Source: Thermoplasmatales archaeon UBA509 (GTDB lineage: Archaea > Thermoplasmatota > Thermoplasmata > Thermoplasmatales > Thermoplasmataceae). From it: a DNA stretch of 19,451 nt. Below the pieces are notes generated by a model, which had not been told where the DNA came from, ran no database searches, and saw only the letters and a program-made list of their open reading frames with translations. The stretch is taken from positions 1 to 19,451 of the forward strand of contig DAJC01000013.1 of NCBI GenBank assembly GCA_002498845.1. The letters are read 5' to 3'. This document shows positions 7,059-15,181 of the stretch, piece by piece (position 1 is the first letter of the stretch; every line of letters begins with the position of its first letter). The position numbers and the translations under genes are program-made.

Positions 7059-7991
7059 ATGGAGGCAGTTCCCGTAGAGAATAGGAGAAGAATTCAGGCA
7101 GGAGGAATCGTTCTTGCAATCATCGGAGCATCCCTCTGGGGCCTTTCCGGGACACTGTCATCAATCCTCTTCAAAGATTACGGCATGCCTTTCTCGACCC
7201 TTGTATCCCTGAGGATGATACTTGCCGGAATAATTGCTCTGGCTGTATTGCGCCCAAAATTCCCGAAAAGATCAGTAAGCAATTTCCTGTTCTTTGCAGT
7301 GGCAGGCCTTTTTGGTGTCCAGATAACATACCTTGCAACAATCAGCTACTCCAATGCGCCAACTGCCACTCTTCTGCAGTATCTGTTCTTTCCCATGGTG
7401 ATGGTATATGAAGTTGCCAGGGGGAAAGTCAGCCTTACCGCAGGGATACTGGTATCCGTGGCCCTTGCGCTTGGCGGAACATTTGAGCTCACAACCAGCT
7501 TTCCCAGCCATTCAGCTGCCATAATCCTCAGCCCGCTTGCCCTGGTTTTCGGACTGCTGTCGGCCCTGACTGCAGCCCTGTACACAATAATGTCCGGGCC
7601 GCTCATAAGGCAGAATGGCACGCTCCCGGTGATCACATGGGCGTTCATAATCGGCGGAGCCTTCTCCATTGTCTTCAGCGCGAATGTCAGCTATGCATAT
7701 TTCTCAGATATAAATGTGGCCGAATTGCCCGCCATCGTGACCCTGGTGCTCCTGGTGGCAGTGTTTGGCACACTTGTGGCTTTTGGCCTCTATATAAGGA
7801 GCATGCAAGAGATCACTGCCACTCAGGCTTCCCTCGCCGGAACAATGGAGCCCATCACAGCTGCACTGTCGTCTGCAATCCTTCTGGGAATATTCCTGAC
7901 GGGTTTCCAGTATGTGGGAGGCGTGATGATAATCATGGCCATAATCATAGTTCAGCTTTTCTCTTTCAGGCCAAAGACCGCAGCTGAATAA
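7059..7991 (+). CDS. EamA/DMT-superfamily transporter
   Basis: This is a 310-residue integral membrane protein with about ten hydrophobic helices, organised as two EamA repeats. The first repeat begins at about residue 16 (VLAIIGASLWGLSGTLS) and the second at about residue 160 (ALVFGLLSALTAALYTIMSG). The hallmarks are the WGLSGT start of each drug/metabolite transporter repeat, the alternative-substrate-like FALLQYLFFP region (here TLLQYLFFPMVMVYE) and the ASLAGTMEPITAALSSAILLGI block in the last quarter. The family exports or imports amino acids, nucleosides and other small metabolites, and the substrate cannot be read from sequence. ATG 7059 fits the TATA box centred 28 nt upstream. Its stop codon lies inside the presumed promoter of the following MFS gene, so both exporters can be transcribed together or separately. 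Confidence 0.93.
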   Translation: MEAVPVENRRRIQAGGIVLAIIGASLWGLSGTLSSILFKDYGMPFSTLVSLRMILAGIIALAVLRPKFPKRSVSNFLFFAVAGLFGVQITYLATISYSNAPTATLLQYLFFPMVMVYEVARGKVSLTAGILVSVALALGGTFELTTSFPSHSAAIILSPLALVFGLLSALTAALYTIMSGPLIRQNGTLPVITWAFIIGGAFSIVFSANVSYAYFSDINVAELPAIVTLVLLVAVFGTLVAFGLYIRSMQEITATQASLAGTMEPITAALSSAILLGIFLTGFQYVGGVMIIMAIIIVQLFSFRPKTAAE

Positions 7992-7994
7992 ATC
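7986..7994 (+). promoter_or_regulatory. TATA box of the MFS gene, overlapping the upstream stop codon
   Basis: GAATAAATC includes the TAA stop (7989-7991) of the DMT transporter gene and is centred 29 nt before ATG 8019. Confidence 0.45.
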
Positions 7995-8018
7995 ATTCAG
8001 ATTTTATAGGTTTCTGCA

Positions 8019-9221
8019 ATGAGGGATGGCATGATGGCAGGCTTAAACCGAAAGGACAGGCAGCTCATAGGCGCTGTTGGTTTCATGGAGGTGGTCCGAA
8101 TGCTTGGCATCTTCCTCATACTGCCTGTGCTTGAAGTATATTCCGCAAGCCTTACCAAGTCAGTAATACTCATTGCCCTTGCATTTGGAGCATACGGGCT
8201 TGCCTCGGCAATTTTCCAGAGTTTCTTCGGAATCCTTTCGGACAGGATAGGCAGGAAAGCCGCCATAATAATAGGTCTCATACCCTTCATCGCAGGCAAC
8301 CTTCTCACCTTCGCAGACCACACCATACTCATGCTTATTGCTGGCAGATTCATCGCAGGTGCGGGTGCCATAGGGTCAGTGGCCACAGCAATGGTCCAGG
8401 AAAACGTCCCGGAACAGAAGAGGAATGCTGCCATGGCCCTGGTGGGCATTCCGGTTGGAATTGCATTTCTCATAGGCCTGCTCCTTGGTCCGGAGCTTGG
8501 ATACGCAATCGGTTTTTATTATCTCTTCCTCATATCGGCTGTTCTGGGCGTTGCAGCCGTTGCCATAGTCATCCCACTGAAGGTGTCACAGAACAGGGTC
8601 GTGCACAGGCCATCGGCAATTTACGGCATCAACAGGGTCTCAGCTTCACTGGCCGTGGCCGGATTTTCAGTATCATTCTTCATGATACTGTTCTTCTATT
8701 ACTTCCAGGTTTTCGCTACCAGAATACTGCTGCAGAATAACTACGTGCTACCCATTTTCATTCCCGGCGTCATCGGAGGCGGCATAGCCGTGATGATTGC
8801 AGGGAGATTTGAGGGAAAGCGCACCACGGTAATGGCCGTTGCCTCCATAGCAGTGATCCTGGTATCCGTGCCCATACTGTTTCTTGCACCCCTGCAGAAA
8901 AGTTCGCTGCTCATAATAGAGATTGGTTCTGTGGTATTCTTCCTTGGATATTCGCTGTATGAGATCGTGTTCCCAACTGCCATCACAAGGTTCGCATCCA
9001 AGTACCATTACGGTTCCAACCTGGGCATTTTCAATACTCTCCAGCATGTGGGGCAGTTCGCCGGTGGGACAGCCAGTGGAATAATTCTCGGGCTCCAGCT
9101 GAACAGGGGTTCCCAGATTTCGGCACTTGTCATCATGCTTGTGCTTATGGGTGTGGCCATGGTTCTTTCTGCAATGGTATACACCGGTTCAAGGACAGGC
9201 CGAATCACGGCGCAAGCATAG
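8019..9221 (+). CDS. Major facilitator superfamily transporter
   Basis: This is a 400-residue membrane transporter with twelve predicted helices. The MFS motif A signature GILSDRIGRK is at residues 71-80 between helices 2 and 3. An RFIAGAGAIGSVATAM segment resembles the helix 4 motif of drug-proton antiporters. A central cytoplasmic loop at about 190-210 separates the two halves. This pattern suggests a multidrug or metabolite exporter driven by the proton gradient. In an acidophile the gradient is steep, but the substrate is unknown. ATG 8019 fits the TATA box 29 nt upstream; ATG codons at 8031 and 8034 are alternatives. The 3' end overlaps the convergent histidine phosphatase gene by 17 bases (9205-9221). 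Confidence 0.93.
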   Translation: MRDGMMAGLNRKDRQLIGAVGFMEVVRMLGIFLILPVLEVYSASLTKSVILIALAFGAYGLASAIFQSFFGILSDRIGRKAAIIIGLIPFIAGNLLTFADHTILMLIAGRFIAGAGAIGSVATAMVQENVPEQKRNAAMALVGIPVGIAFLIGLLLGPELGYAIGFYYLFLISAVLGVAAVAIVIPLKVSQNRVVHRPSAIYGINRVSASLAVAGFSVSFFMILFFYYFQVFATRILLQNNYVLPIFIPGVIGGGIAVMIAGRFEGKRTTVMAVASIAVILVSVPILFLAPLQKSSLLIIEIGSVVFFLGYSLYEIVFPTAITRFASKYHYGSNLGIFNTLQHVGQFAGGTASGIILGLQLNRGSQISALVIMLVLMGVAMVLSAMVYTGSRTGRITAQA

Positions 9222-9777
9222 ATCTCAGGCGGTCGCTTACTAAAAGTGAACCAATACAGACAATTCTTTCATTCTGCACATCCATAACCGACATCGAAGC
9301 ATTCCTGATCTCAATGCCGAAGCTTTCCACCTCATCCAGGCCCAGGTAGCTTGAGATTGCCGCCCTTATGGGCATGGCATGGCTGACCAGCAGCTGCACG
9401 CCCCGGATGCCTTCAAGGACAGATCTCATCCTCAGAACCTGTGAATTCCAGGATTCCATTCCAAGCTCATCCCGTGAACCCGGGGGAAGACCCGCCATCA
9501 TTGAGTTGTTGTAGGGCCCCATTCCAGATTCCGTAATATTGCTCTCTATGGCCGGCACCAGATCAATGGTGCTTCCGATAATATTTGCCGTCTGCAATGC
9601 CCTCTGTACCGGGCTGGACAGAATCCCATCAATGTGCAGCCCCTTAAGCTGCTCTGCCGTGAATTCCGCCTGCCGCATTCCCCTTTCGGTCAGGGGGTAT
9701 CCGTTGATGTCACTGGATATGATCTTCCTGACGTTGGCTTCACTTTCACCGTGCCTGACAAGAATAGCAATGCGCAC
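9205..9777 (-). CDS. Histidine phosphatase family protein (phosphoglycerate mutase-like)
   Basis: This soluble phosphatase or mutase of about 190 residues belongs to the RHG family. The N-terminal VRIAILVRHGESEAN carries the phosphorylated His, LSSPVQRALQTANII is the second signature, and VSHAMPIRAAISSYLG provides the second catalytic His. The true substrate is uncertain, because the family includes cofactor-dependent phosphoglycerate mutases, sugar-phosphate phosphatases and others. I favour GTG 9777 over ATG 9795. A TATA box (TTTATATTTT, 9796-9805) directly abuts the ATG, so transcription should begin near 9775. GTG 9777 also places the RHG motif at the usual distance from the N-terminus. 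The gene converges on the MFS gene with overlapping 3' ends. Confidence 0.9.
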   Translation of the reverse strand: MRIAILVRHGESEANVRKIISSDINGYPLTERGMRQAEFTAEQLKGLHIDGILSSPVQRALQTANIIGSTIDLVPAIESNITESGMGPYNNSMMAGLPPGSRDELGMESWNSQVLRMRSVLEGIRGVQLLVSHAMPIRAAISSYLGLDEVESFGIEIRNASMSVMDVQNERIVCIGSLLVSDRLRSMLAP

Positions 9778-9795
9778 GCTGCACAATGCCTTCAT

Positions 9796-9805
9796 AAAAT
9801 ATAAA
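9796..9805 (-). promoter_or_regulatory. TATA box of the histidine phosphatase gene, argues for GTG start
   Basis: TTTATATTTT on the minus strand ends immediately before ATG 9795. A normal TATA-to-start distance of about 25 nt places the transcript start at the GTG (9777) rather than before the ATG. Confidence 0.5.
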
Positions 9806-9822
9806 CAGTTCAGGGGCTACCA

Positions 9823-11124
9823 TCAGATCAGGGAAACAGCCCAGAGGGATACGAGAGTCACTGTGAGCACTGGTAGTGCCAGTACGAAGCCAACCTTCAT
9901 GTAATATCCGTAGGAGATCTTCATTCCCCTCTTTCTGTCAAGCGTGTACAGCCACAGTAGAGTGGCCAGGGACCCAACCGGAGTGAACTTGGGGCCGATG
10001 TCGTTTGCAATTACGTTGACATAGGGGAGGATGCCAGGGTGGGCAAAGCCTATGGAAAGATTTCCCAGCATCACGGACGGCAGGTTGTTCATCACGGAAG
10101 CCATCAGGGCAAAGAGATATCCGGAGAATATGTAAGGAAGCGGACCCCACAACCCTGAAAAGGATTCAATGGCTCCAGATATCACTGAAATGAGGCCGTT
10201 CTCGCCCAAGCCGTATACAATTATGTACATTCCAAGGGAAAAAAGCACTATCTGCCACGGCGCCTCCCTGAGTATTTTTCCTGTGTTTATCTTCCCCCTG
10301 ATTGCCACTATGACAAAAAGGACGGCAATTGCAGGGACTGCAATAAATGCCACCGGTATCCCCAAAAGTCCGGTGACCGCATAGAGTGTTATGAGGACAG
10401 CCAGCACAGGCACCGCGGAGAGGAAGACTGCCCTGTCCCGGATTATTCCGTCCTGTATCCCGTACGTCCCTATCCTTGATGGAATGCTTTTCATGTAGAA
10501 CGCGTACAGCACTCCAAGGCTAGCTGCCACAGACACCAGGTATGGCACAAACATCACAAGGGTGTAGTGGAGGAAATCAATGTGGAAATAGCCGGAAGTT
10601 ATGATATTGACAAGATTGCTTATGACAAATGGCATGCTGGCTGTGTCCGAGATGAAACCTACAGCCATTATGAATGCAAGGTAAGCTTTCCTGTCCGCAT
10701 CTGATCTGGACAGGAAGGAATACATAATTGGTGTCAGTACCAGTACGGCACCATCATTGGCAAAGAAAGCCGATATGACCGCCCCCAGCAGGATCATGAG
10801 AACAAAGAATTTCTTCCCAGAACCTCCTGAAAAACCAGCAAGCTTCATGGATGCATACTCGAAGAAGCCGACTTCATCATATATCAGGGACATTATTATT
10901 ATGGCAACAAAGGTGAATGTGGCATTCCAGACAATATTCCATACCTGTATTATTTCAGGAATTGTTGTGATTCCCAGTATGACGGAAGCAGCTCCCCCTA
11001 TTAGGGCTGAATACCCAATGCCAAGGTTTCTGGGTCTCAGTATTACCAGGATCATGGTGATCATGAATATGGCCAGGGACAGTGCAAACTTCAGTCCAAA
11101 CAATGATAGCCCTTGCAGGCGCAT
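9823..11124 (-). CDS. ArsB/NhaD-type ion transporter (arsenite or Na+/H+ family)
   Basis: This polytopic membrane protein of about 433 residues belongs to the ion transporter superfamily containing ArsB and NhaD. Typical segments are ILRPRNLGIGYSALIGG near the N-terminus, NATFTFVAIIIMSLIYDEVG, FFANDGAVLVLTPI, the FISDTASMPFVISNLVNII block and NNLPSVMLGNLSIGFA near the C-terminus. The closest well-known role is arsenite efflux, though other anions or sodium/proton exchange are possible. There is no ArsR, ArsA or ArsC gene nearby. I chose ATG 11124 (MRLQGLSLF). A frame from 11298 would add 58 non-hydrophobic residues and run antisense through the divergent DUF255 gene start. A TATA-like TTTATAAAA at 11134-11142 is rather close to this ATG, so a TTG at 11103 is a possible alternative. 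Confidence 0.85.
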   Translation of the reverse strand: MRLQGLSLFGLKFALSLAIFMITMILVILRPRNLGIGYSALIGGAASVILGITTIPEIIQVWNIVWNATFTFVAIIIMSLIYDEVGFFEYASMKLAGFSGGSGKKFFVLMILLGAVISAFFANDGAVLVLTPIMYSFLSRSDADRKAYLAFIMAVGFISDTASMPFVISNLVNIITSGYFHIDFLHYTLVMFVPYLVSVAASLGVLYAFYMKSIPSRIGTYGIQDGIIRDRAVFLSAVPVLAVLITLYAVTGLLGIPVAFIAVPAIAVLFVIVAIRGKINTGKILREAPWQIVLFSLGMYIIVYGLGENGLISVISGAIESFSGLWGPLPYIFSGYLFALMASVMNNLPSVMLGNLSIGFAHPGILPYVNVIANDIGPKFTPVGSLATLLWLYTLDRKRGMKISYGYYMKVGFVLALPVLTVTLVSLWAVSLI

Positions 11125-11235
11125 ATTCACTGGTTTTATAAATATTCCATCTGCCGCCAGAGTGACGGAATTGCCTGAATGTAACCTCTTCCTGCACATA
11201 GGTGTTAAGTTACACATCGTCATGGGGACAGATAT

Positions 11236-13314
11236 ATGACAGAATACACCAACAGACTGATAAATGAGAAGAGCCCATACCTGCAACAGCACGCCCATAA
11301 CCCTGTGGACTGGTATCCATGGGGAGAGGAAGCCTTCAAAGAGGCGAAATCACGAAACAGGCCAATATTTCTCAGCATAGGATATTCAACATGCCACTGG
11401 TGCCACGTCATGGAGAGGGAGAGCTTTGAACATCCGCAGGTTGCAGATGTGCTCAACCGCACCTTTGTGTGCATAAAGGTGGACAGGGAGGAAAGGCCCG
11501 ATCTTGACAGCACTTTCATGGCTGTGAGCCAGATGATGACCGGTACAGGCGGATGGCCCCTGAACATAATCCTGACACCCGATGGAGTCCCAGTTTTCGC
11601 CCTCACTTATATTCCAAGGGAAAGCAGGGGCGGACAGGTGGGCATTATTGATCTTGCGAACCAGATCAACGAGCTGTGGACTGAAGGGCATGAGGATGTG
11701 GAAAGAAGGGCACAGGAAGTGCTCTCCAACCTGAAGAACATGAATGCCCACTCACCGTCAGGAACTCTGGGCAATGACGTTCATGAAAAAGTCTTCAGGC
11801 AGATGTCTGAATACTTCGACAGCGAGTACGGAGGTTTTGGGAGTTCACCAAAATTCCCGTCACCCCAGAACCTCATGTTCCTGCTCAGGTACCATCACAG
11901 GACGGGTGATAAAAAGGCCCTTGAAATGGTGACCAGGACGCTGTCAGCAATGAGGAATGGTGGAATCTTTGATCACATCGGGTACGGGTTTCATCGTTAT
12001 TCCACAGATCCTGCGTGGTTCCTTCCCCATTTTGAGAAGATGATATATGACCAGGCTTATCTGATGATGGCCTACACTGAAGCCTATCAGGCCACAGGAG
12101 ATCATTCCTATGAAAGGGTATTGGGCGAAATATTCACCTTCCTTGCCAATGAGATGATGTCATCAGATGGGGCTTTCTACAGTGCCCTTGACGCTGATAG
12201 CGAGGGTGAGGAGGGAAAATTCTACACGTGGAAAGCATCGGAAATCATGGCTGTACTGGGGCAGGAGGATGCCAGCATATTCATGCAGGTCTACAATGTT
12301 GACCCGGCAGGCAACTACCTGGAAGAAGCCACTGGCAGGAGCACGGGGAAGAACATACTGCATCTCACCGGTTCACTGGATGATGAGGCAGAGAGGCTGG
12401 GCATATCAACCAAGGAACTCCAGGAAAGACTGTCATCCATGAGGGTAAAACTCCAGGAATACAGGAACAGAAGGGTGAAGCCGCACAGGGATGAAAAGAT
12501 ACTTGCTGACATGAATGGCCTGATGATAGCAGCACTGGCAAAGGCATACAGGGCAACCGGTGATTCAAGGTTTCTGGAGGCATCAAGTAAATGTGCTGAT
12601 TTTGTCACCGGCAGGATGATGAAGAATGGCAGGGTATTCCACAGGTTCAAGGATGGTGAAGCAGCAATACCGGGATATCTGGATGATTATGCTTTCCTTT
12701 CCTACGGCCTCATAGAACTCTTTCTGTCAACAATGAATGCGGCATATCTGTCCATGGCTGTTGAAATGGCCTCAACCATCCAAAGCCACTTCGAAGATTC
12801 CGCCAGTGGTGGTTATTTCTTCACTGCGGACGACAGCGAAAAGCTGCTTATACGGATAAAGGAAGGTCATGATGGTTCTTATCCTTCCGGAAACTCTGTT
12901 CAGATGCTGAATCTTGCCAGGCTGGGAAGCATTCTGTCAAACGACGAGTACCTCTCCCGGGCGGAATCCACTGGCAGAGCATTCGCAAGTGATATTTCAA
13001 GATCTCCAATGTACTTCAGTTTCATGGCTCTTGCCATTGATTACCTGAAAGGCGGAAGTTATCTTGTCAAGACATCCATTCATAACCCTGAAATGGAAAA
13101 ACTGAAGGTAAAGATGTGGAGAGGATTTTATCCGGACGCGGAACTTGTTATGATCAATCAGGATGATGCCGATTTCATGCGGGTACTGGATGAGCCAGTC
13201 TCAGCTGGTAGTAACAAGAACGGGAAGGAGATAATGATATGCACGCAGATGAACTGCCTTCCGCCGTCAGAGAATGTGGAGGCAGCCATTGCAGTGCTTG
13301 ATAAAAAAAGGTGA
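11236..13314 (+). CDS. DUF255 / thioredoxin-domain protein (YyaL, SPATA20-like)
   Basis: This large soluble protein of 692 residues is typical of the full-length family. Residues 1-170 form a thioredoxin-like domain with the family blocks [18 protein letters not shown] and [10 protein letters not shown], where Cys53-x2-Cys56 is the redox pair, and [13 protein letters not shown]. The remaining 500 residues are an alpha/alpha-barrel resembling N-acylglucosamine 2-epimerase/cellobiose epimerase folds ([53 protein letters not shown]). The molecular function is not firmly known. A redox or sugar-processing role is plausible, and there is an aldose epimerase-like gene 1 kb downstream. ATG 11236 has an A/T-rich element about 28 nt upstream. 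Its TGA abuts the pilin stop with no spare base. Confidence 0.93.
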   Translation: MTEYTNRLINEKSPYLQQHAHNPVDWYPWGEEAFKEAKSRNRPIFLSIGYSTCHWCHVMERESFEHPQVADVLNRTFVCIKVDREERPDLDSTFMAVSQMMTGTGGWPLNIILTPDGVPVFALTYIPRESRGGQVGIIDLANQINELWTEGHEDVERRAQEVLSNLKNMNAHSPSGTLGNDVHEKVFRQMSEYFDSEYGGFGSSPKFPSPQNLMFLLRYHHRTGDKKALEMVTRTLSAMRNGGIFDHIGYGFHRYSTDPAWFLPHFEKMIYDQAYLMMAYTEAYQATGDHSYERVLGEIFTFLANEMMSSDGAFYSALDADSEGEEGKFYTWKASEIMAVLGQEDASIFMQVYNVDPAGNYLEEATGRSTGKNILHLTGSLDDEAERLGISTKELQERLSSMRVKLQEYRNRRVKPHRDEKILADMNGLMIAALAKAYRATGDSRFLEASSKCADFVTGRMMKNGRVFHRFKDGEAAIPGYLDDYAFLSYGLIELFLSTMNAAYLSMAVEMASTIQSHFEDSASGGYFFTADDSEKLLIRIKEGHDGSYPSGNSVQMLNLARLGSILSNDEYLSRAESTGRAFASDISRSPMYFSFMALAIDYLKGGSYLVKTSIHNPEMEKLKVKMWRGFYPDAELVMINQDDADFMRVLDEPVSAGSNKNGKEIMICTQMNCLPPSENVEAAIAVLDKKR

Positions 13315-13317
13315 TCA
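13312..13317. other. TGATCA: palindromic hexamer supplying both convergent stop codons
   Basis: TGA at 13312-13314 ends the DUF255 gene and TCA at 13315-13317 is the reverse complement of the TGA ending the pilin gene. The two genes share no base and leave none between them, so any terminator must lie inside the opposite gene. Confidence 0.85.
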
Positions 13318-13821
13318 GTTTGTTGGGCTGCCTGATCCTATGACCCCATTTGTCCTGAGATCAACCAGTCGAATTTCTGTGACGTAGGTGGCGTTGATCT
13401 TACCGCCCTTGTCCGATGTACTGTGCGTGAGATCTATTATGGTGGTGCTGGACAGATAGGATCCTCCTGCCACTGAGACAGTCCAGTTATAGCCTGTTCC
13501 ATTATCGGTTATACTGGGAACGGCTGCACCAAGCACCACATTGGTTACGGTTCCATTGGAGTTCACTATTTCCATTTCCGTGTAGTTCAGTGAAAGATTT
13601 CCGCCGAACTGGTTCACATAAACCCGGTAACTGTGCAGGCTTCCGGCCGATGTGTTGGTAACAGTTATGTCGCCAAGGGGAGTTGAAGCTCCAAGGAAAG
13701 TGGTATATCCTCCAAGTATTGTGTAAAGGGTGGCTGCGAGCACCACGGTAATGGCAACCAGAAGTATTGTAGCTATGATTGGTGATACTGCCTTATCATC
13801 CTTCCTTATTACCCGTTTCAT
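13315..13821 (-). CDS. Archaeal type IV pilin / surface-filament subunit
   Basis: This secreted pilin-like protein has 168 residues. The N-terminus has basic and charged residues (MKRVIRKDDKA) followed by a class III signal and hydrophobic helix, AVSPIIATILLVAITVVLAA. This is the archaeal type IV pilin N-terminal domain, cut by the prepilin peptidase close to Ala11-Val12. The remaining 130 residues are rich in Thr, Ser, Gly, Asn and Val, as in beta-rich, often glycosylated surface subunits. It could be an adhesion pilin or another pilin-like surface protein; the lack of archaellum genes nearby argues against an archaellin. No assembly ATPase, membrane platform or prepilin peptidase is encoded here, so the machinery must be elsewhere. 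Unlike most genes in the window it has a short leader with a GTGATC Shine-Dalgarno (13824-13829). Confidence 0.88.
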   Translation of the reverse strand: MKRVIRKDDKAVSPIIATILLVAITVVLAATLYTILGGYTTFLGASTPLGDITVTNTSAGSLHSYRVYVNQFGGNLSLNYTEMEIVNSNGTVTNVVLGAAVPSITDNGTGYNWTVSVAGGSYLSSTTIIDLTHSTSDKGGKINATYVTEIRLVDLRTNGVIGSGSPTN

Positions 13822-13843
13822 ATGATCACTTTTGAAGTAAATC

Positions 13844-13866
13844 TATACCAGTGGTATATATTTAAA
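13844..13866 (-). promoter_or_regulatory. Pilin promoter: TATA box overlapped by a perfect 15-bp palindrome
   Basis: On the minus strand TTTAAATATATA (13855-13866) is a strong TATA element 34-45 nt before ATG 13821. It is overlapped on its downstream side by TATACCA-C-TGGTATA (13844-13858), a perfect 7+1+7 inverted repeat. The position between the TATA box and the start site is that of a classic archaeal repressor operator. No regulator gene is adjacent. Confidence 0.65.
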
Positions 13867-13867
13867 A

Positions 13868-14038
13868 GTTATCTCCATAGAATCGGGCTTTCGCGTGCAT
13901 GAAATAATTTCATTGCCACATCGGGACCAGTAAATTTAATGTTCTTGAGATGATGTATCAAACTATGTATGTTCGCAGGCTTGTATTTCAGATATAAAAA
14001 TGTACTTAACGAAGGTCTGTTCGAGAAAATTTCGCCAA
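13868..14038. other. Intergenic stretch upstream of the pilin promoter
   Basis: The 171 bases beyond the pilin promoter hold no convincing gene. They contain a short inverted repeat, TGAAAT-A-ATTTCA, at 13900-13912, which could be an upstream regulatory site or chance. A short plus-strand frame (13969-14076) begins here, but is treated as unproven. Confidence 0.4.
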
Positions 14039-14242
14039 CTAAAGTGTCAGCAATGGACTTTCCCAGTATGATATAAAATAGATTTTCAGTTGCCCTCCCG
14101 TTTCCAGGAACAGGTGAATCTCATCCCATGCTTCTCCCTCTTCATAACCCGTTCTCAGCATCAGTCCCTTCAGCAAAGGCATTTGCAAAATAGCTTGAAG
14201 GAAACAGGCTGATTCATATTCCTCTTCAAGAATGATGACCAT
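14039..14242 (-). CDS. Hypothetical small protein (67 residues)
   Basis: This short frame starts at ATG 14242, with an in-frame TAG just upstream, and ends at 14039. The protein begins VIILEEEYESACFLQAI and contains EAWDEIHLFLETGGQLKIYFI near its end, which reads like alternating strands of a small alpha/beta domain. Its codons (GAA/GAG, CTG, AGA) resemble those of neighbouring genes, and it fills a gap that would otherwise be 480 bases. I do not recognise a family. It lies downstream of the aldose epimerase on the same strand, 62 bases after that gene's stop, and may share its transcript. There is no clear ribosome site. It could still be a chance frame. Confidence 0.45.
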   Translation of the reverse strand: MVIILEEEYESACFLQAILQMPLLKGLMLRTGYEEGEAWDEIHLFLETGGQLKIYFISYWESPLLTL

Positions 14243-14304
14243 GCTCTAATAATTCAGACAATACAGTTCTGTGCTGCAAGAAATTGCGATATTTCACATG
14301 TGGT

Positions 14305-15126
14305 CTACCTGGCAAGTTCAAATTTCGCATTGCACGAGAAGTGCTCTCCAGGGGACACAGTGACAAGTCCAATGTGGTTATTGAAGGCATCGGGAGGGGC
14401 AACCATGGGCTCCACTGCAACAGATTTTCCTGCGGAGTATTTACCGTTGTACACCACAAAGTAAGGCATGTTACGGGTTTCAATATTTATGGAATGAGTG
14501 CCAAGCATCAATGTCAGCCTGTTTCCCATGAGGAAACAGTTGTCAAGGACCTTTCCTGAATCCGATGACAGGAGATCAGCACCTGTTTTTATGAGATTTC
14601 CATCTGGAAAGTATTCATCAGCGTACTCAAGCATTTTTATCTCCTCATAAGCTCTGATCTGCCACCGGTCCTTAAAAATGAAGTAGGGATGCATTCCAGG
14701 TGAAAGCGGCACTGGTAATTCACCGGAATTCTGGAAATCCATGGAGACCTCAAATGAGTCAGTGTTCAACAACATCCTCACCTTAACCTTCACACCATCT
14801 GGATATCCCTCATTTCTGATATCAGTGGATAATACAGTTTCATCTGCCTCCGTCAGGACGTCCCAGTCAAGTGCCCGTGTCAGCCCATGTATGCTGTGTT
14901 GCCCATTATTTTTTGGAAGATGGTATTCCTTTCCATTCCATGTGTATGAGGCGTTCCTGACCCTGTTTGCATATGGTATCAGCAGGGCAGCCCCGCCATG
15001 GGTCTGTTCACCGTCTGGAGTTTCCATGAGTATATCCACACCTGATAGGCTGAGTGATTTTACGTAAGCTCCAATGGAATTAAAAACCAGTCTGCTCCCT
15101 CTGTTTTTTATTTCATGAACCGTCAT
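14305..15126 (-). CDS. Aldose 1-epimerase family protein
   Basis: This 273-residue beta-sandwich protein belongs to the galactose mutarotase family, which interconverts the alpha and beta anomers of sugars. Sequence hallmarks are LLIPYANRVRNASY (Asn54-Arg55), NGQHSIHGLTRALDW with His77/His80, SPGMHPYF with the probable catalytic acid His146, and VAVEPMVAPPDAFN with the probable catalytic base Glu239. The length is near 270-350, typical of the shorter members. Which sugar it acts on cannot be told; it may be one of the hexose-6-phosphate or glucose mutarotases that support the non-phosphorylating Entner-Doudoroff route of thermoacidophiles. It is divergent from the metallophosphoesterase, with 55 bases between starts and only one TATA-like element (15157-15164) between them. 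Confidence 0.9.
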   Translation of the reverse strand: MTVHEIKNRGSRLVFNSIGAYVKSLSLSGVDILMETPDGEQTHGGAALLIPYANRVRNASYTWNGKEYHLPKNNGQHSIHGLTRALDWDVLTEADETVLSTDIRNEGYPDGVKVKVRMLLNTDSFEVSMDFQNSGELPVPLSPGMHPYFIFKDRWQIRAYEEIKMLEYADEYFPDGNLIKTGADLLSSDSGKVLDNCFLMGNRLTLMLGTHSINIETRNMPYFVVYNGKYSAGKSVAVEPMVAPPDAFNNHIGLVTVSPGEHFSCNAKFELAR

Positions 15127-15181
15127 CTTTCTTCACACATGCCGAAAAGGGTCAATACCAATAAAGACATGCATCCTGGAA

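Noticed and set aside
11125..11298. 58-residue N-terminal extension of the ArsB-type transporter
   Set aside because: It would run antisense through the start of the DUF255 gene and across both promoters, is not hydrophobic, and does not resemble the family.
13951..13958. Possible C box of a C/D small RNA (ATGATG)
   Set aside because: No matching D box (CTGA) or paired C'/D' motifs at suitable spacing.
13969..14076. Plus-strand 35-residue frame containing FRYKNVLNEGLFEKIS
   Set aside because: It looks faintly like the start of a transposase, but it is short, has no continuation in other frames, no inverted repeats nearby, and overlaps the more plausible minus-strand frame at 14039-14242.
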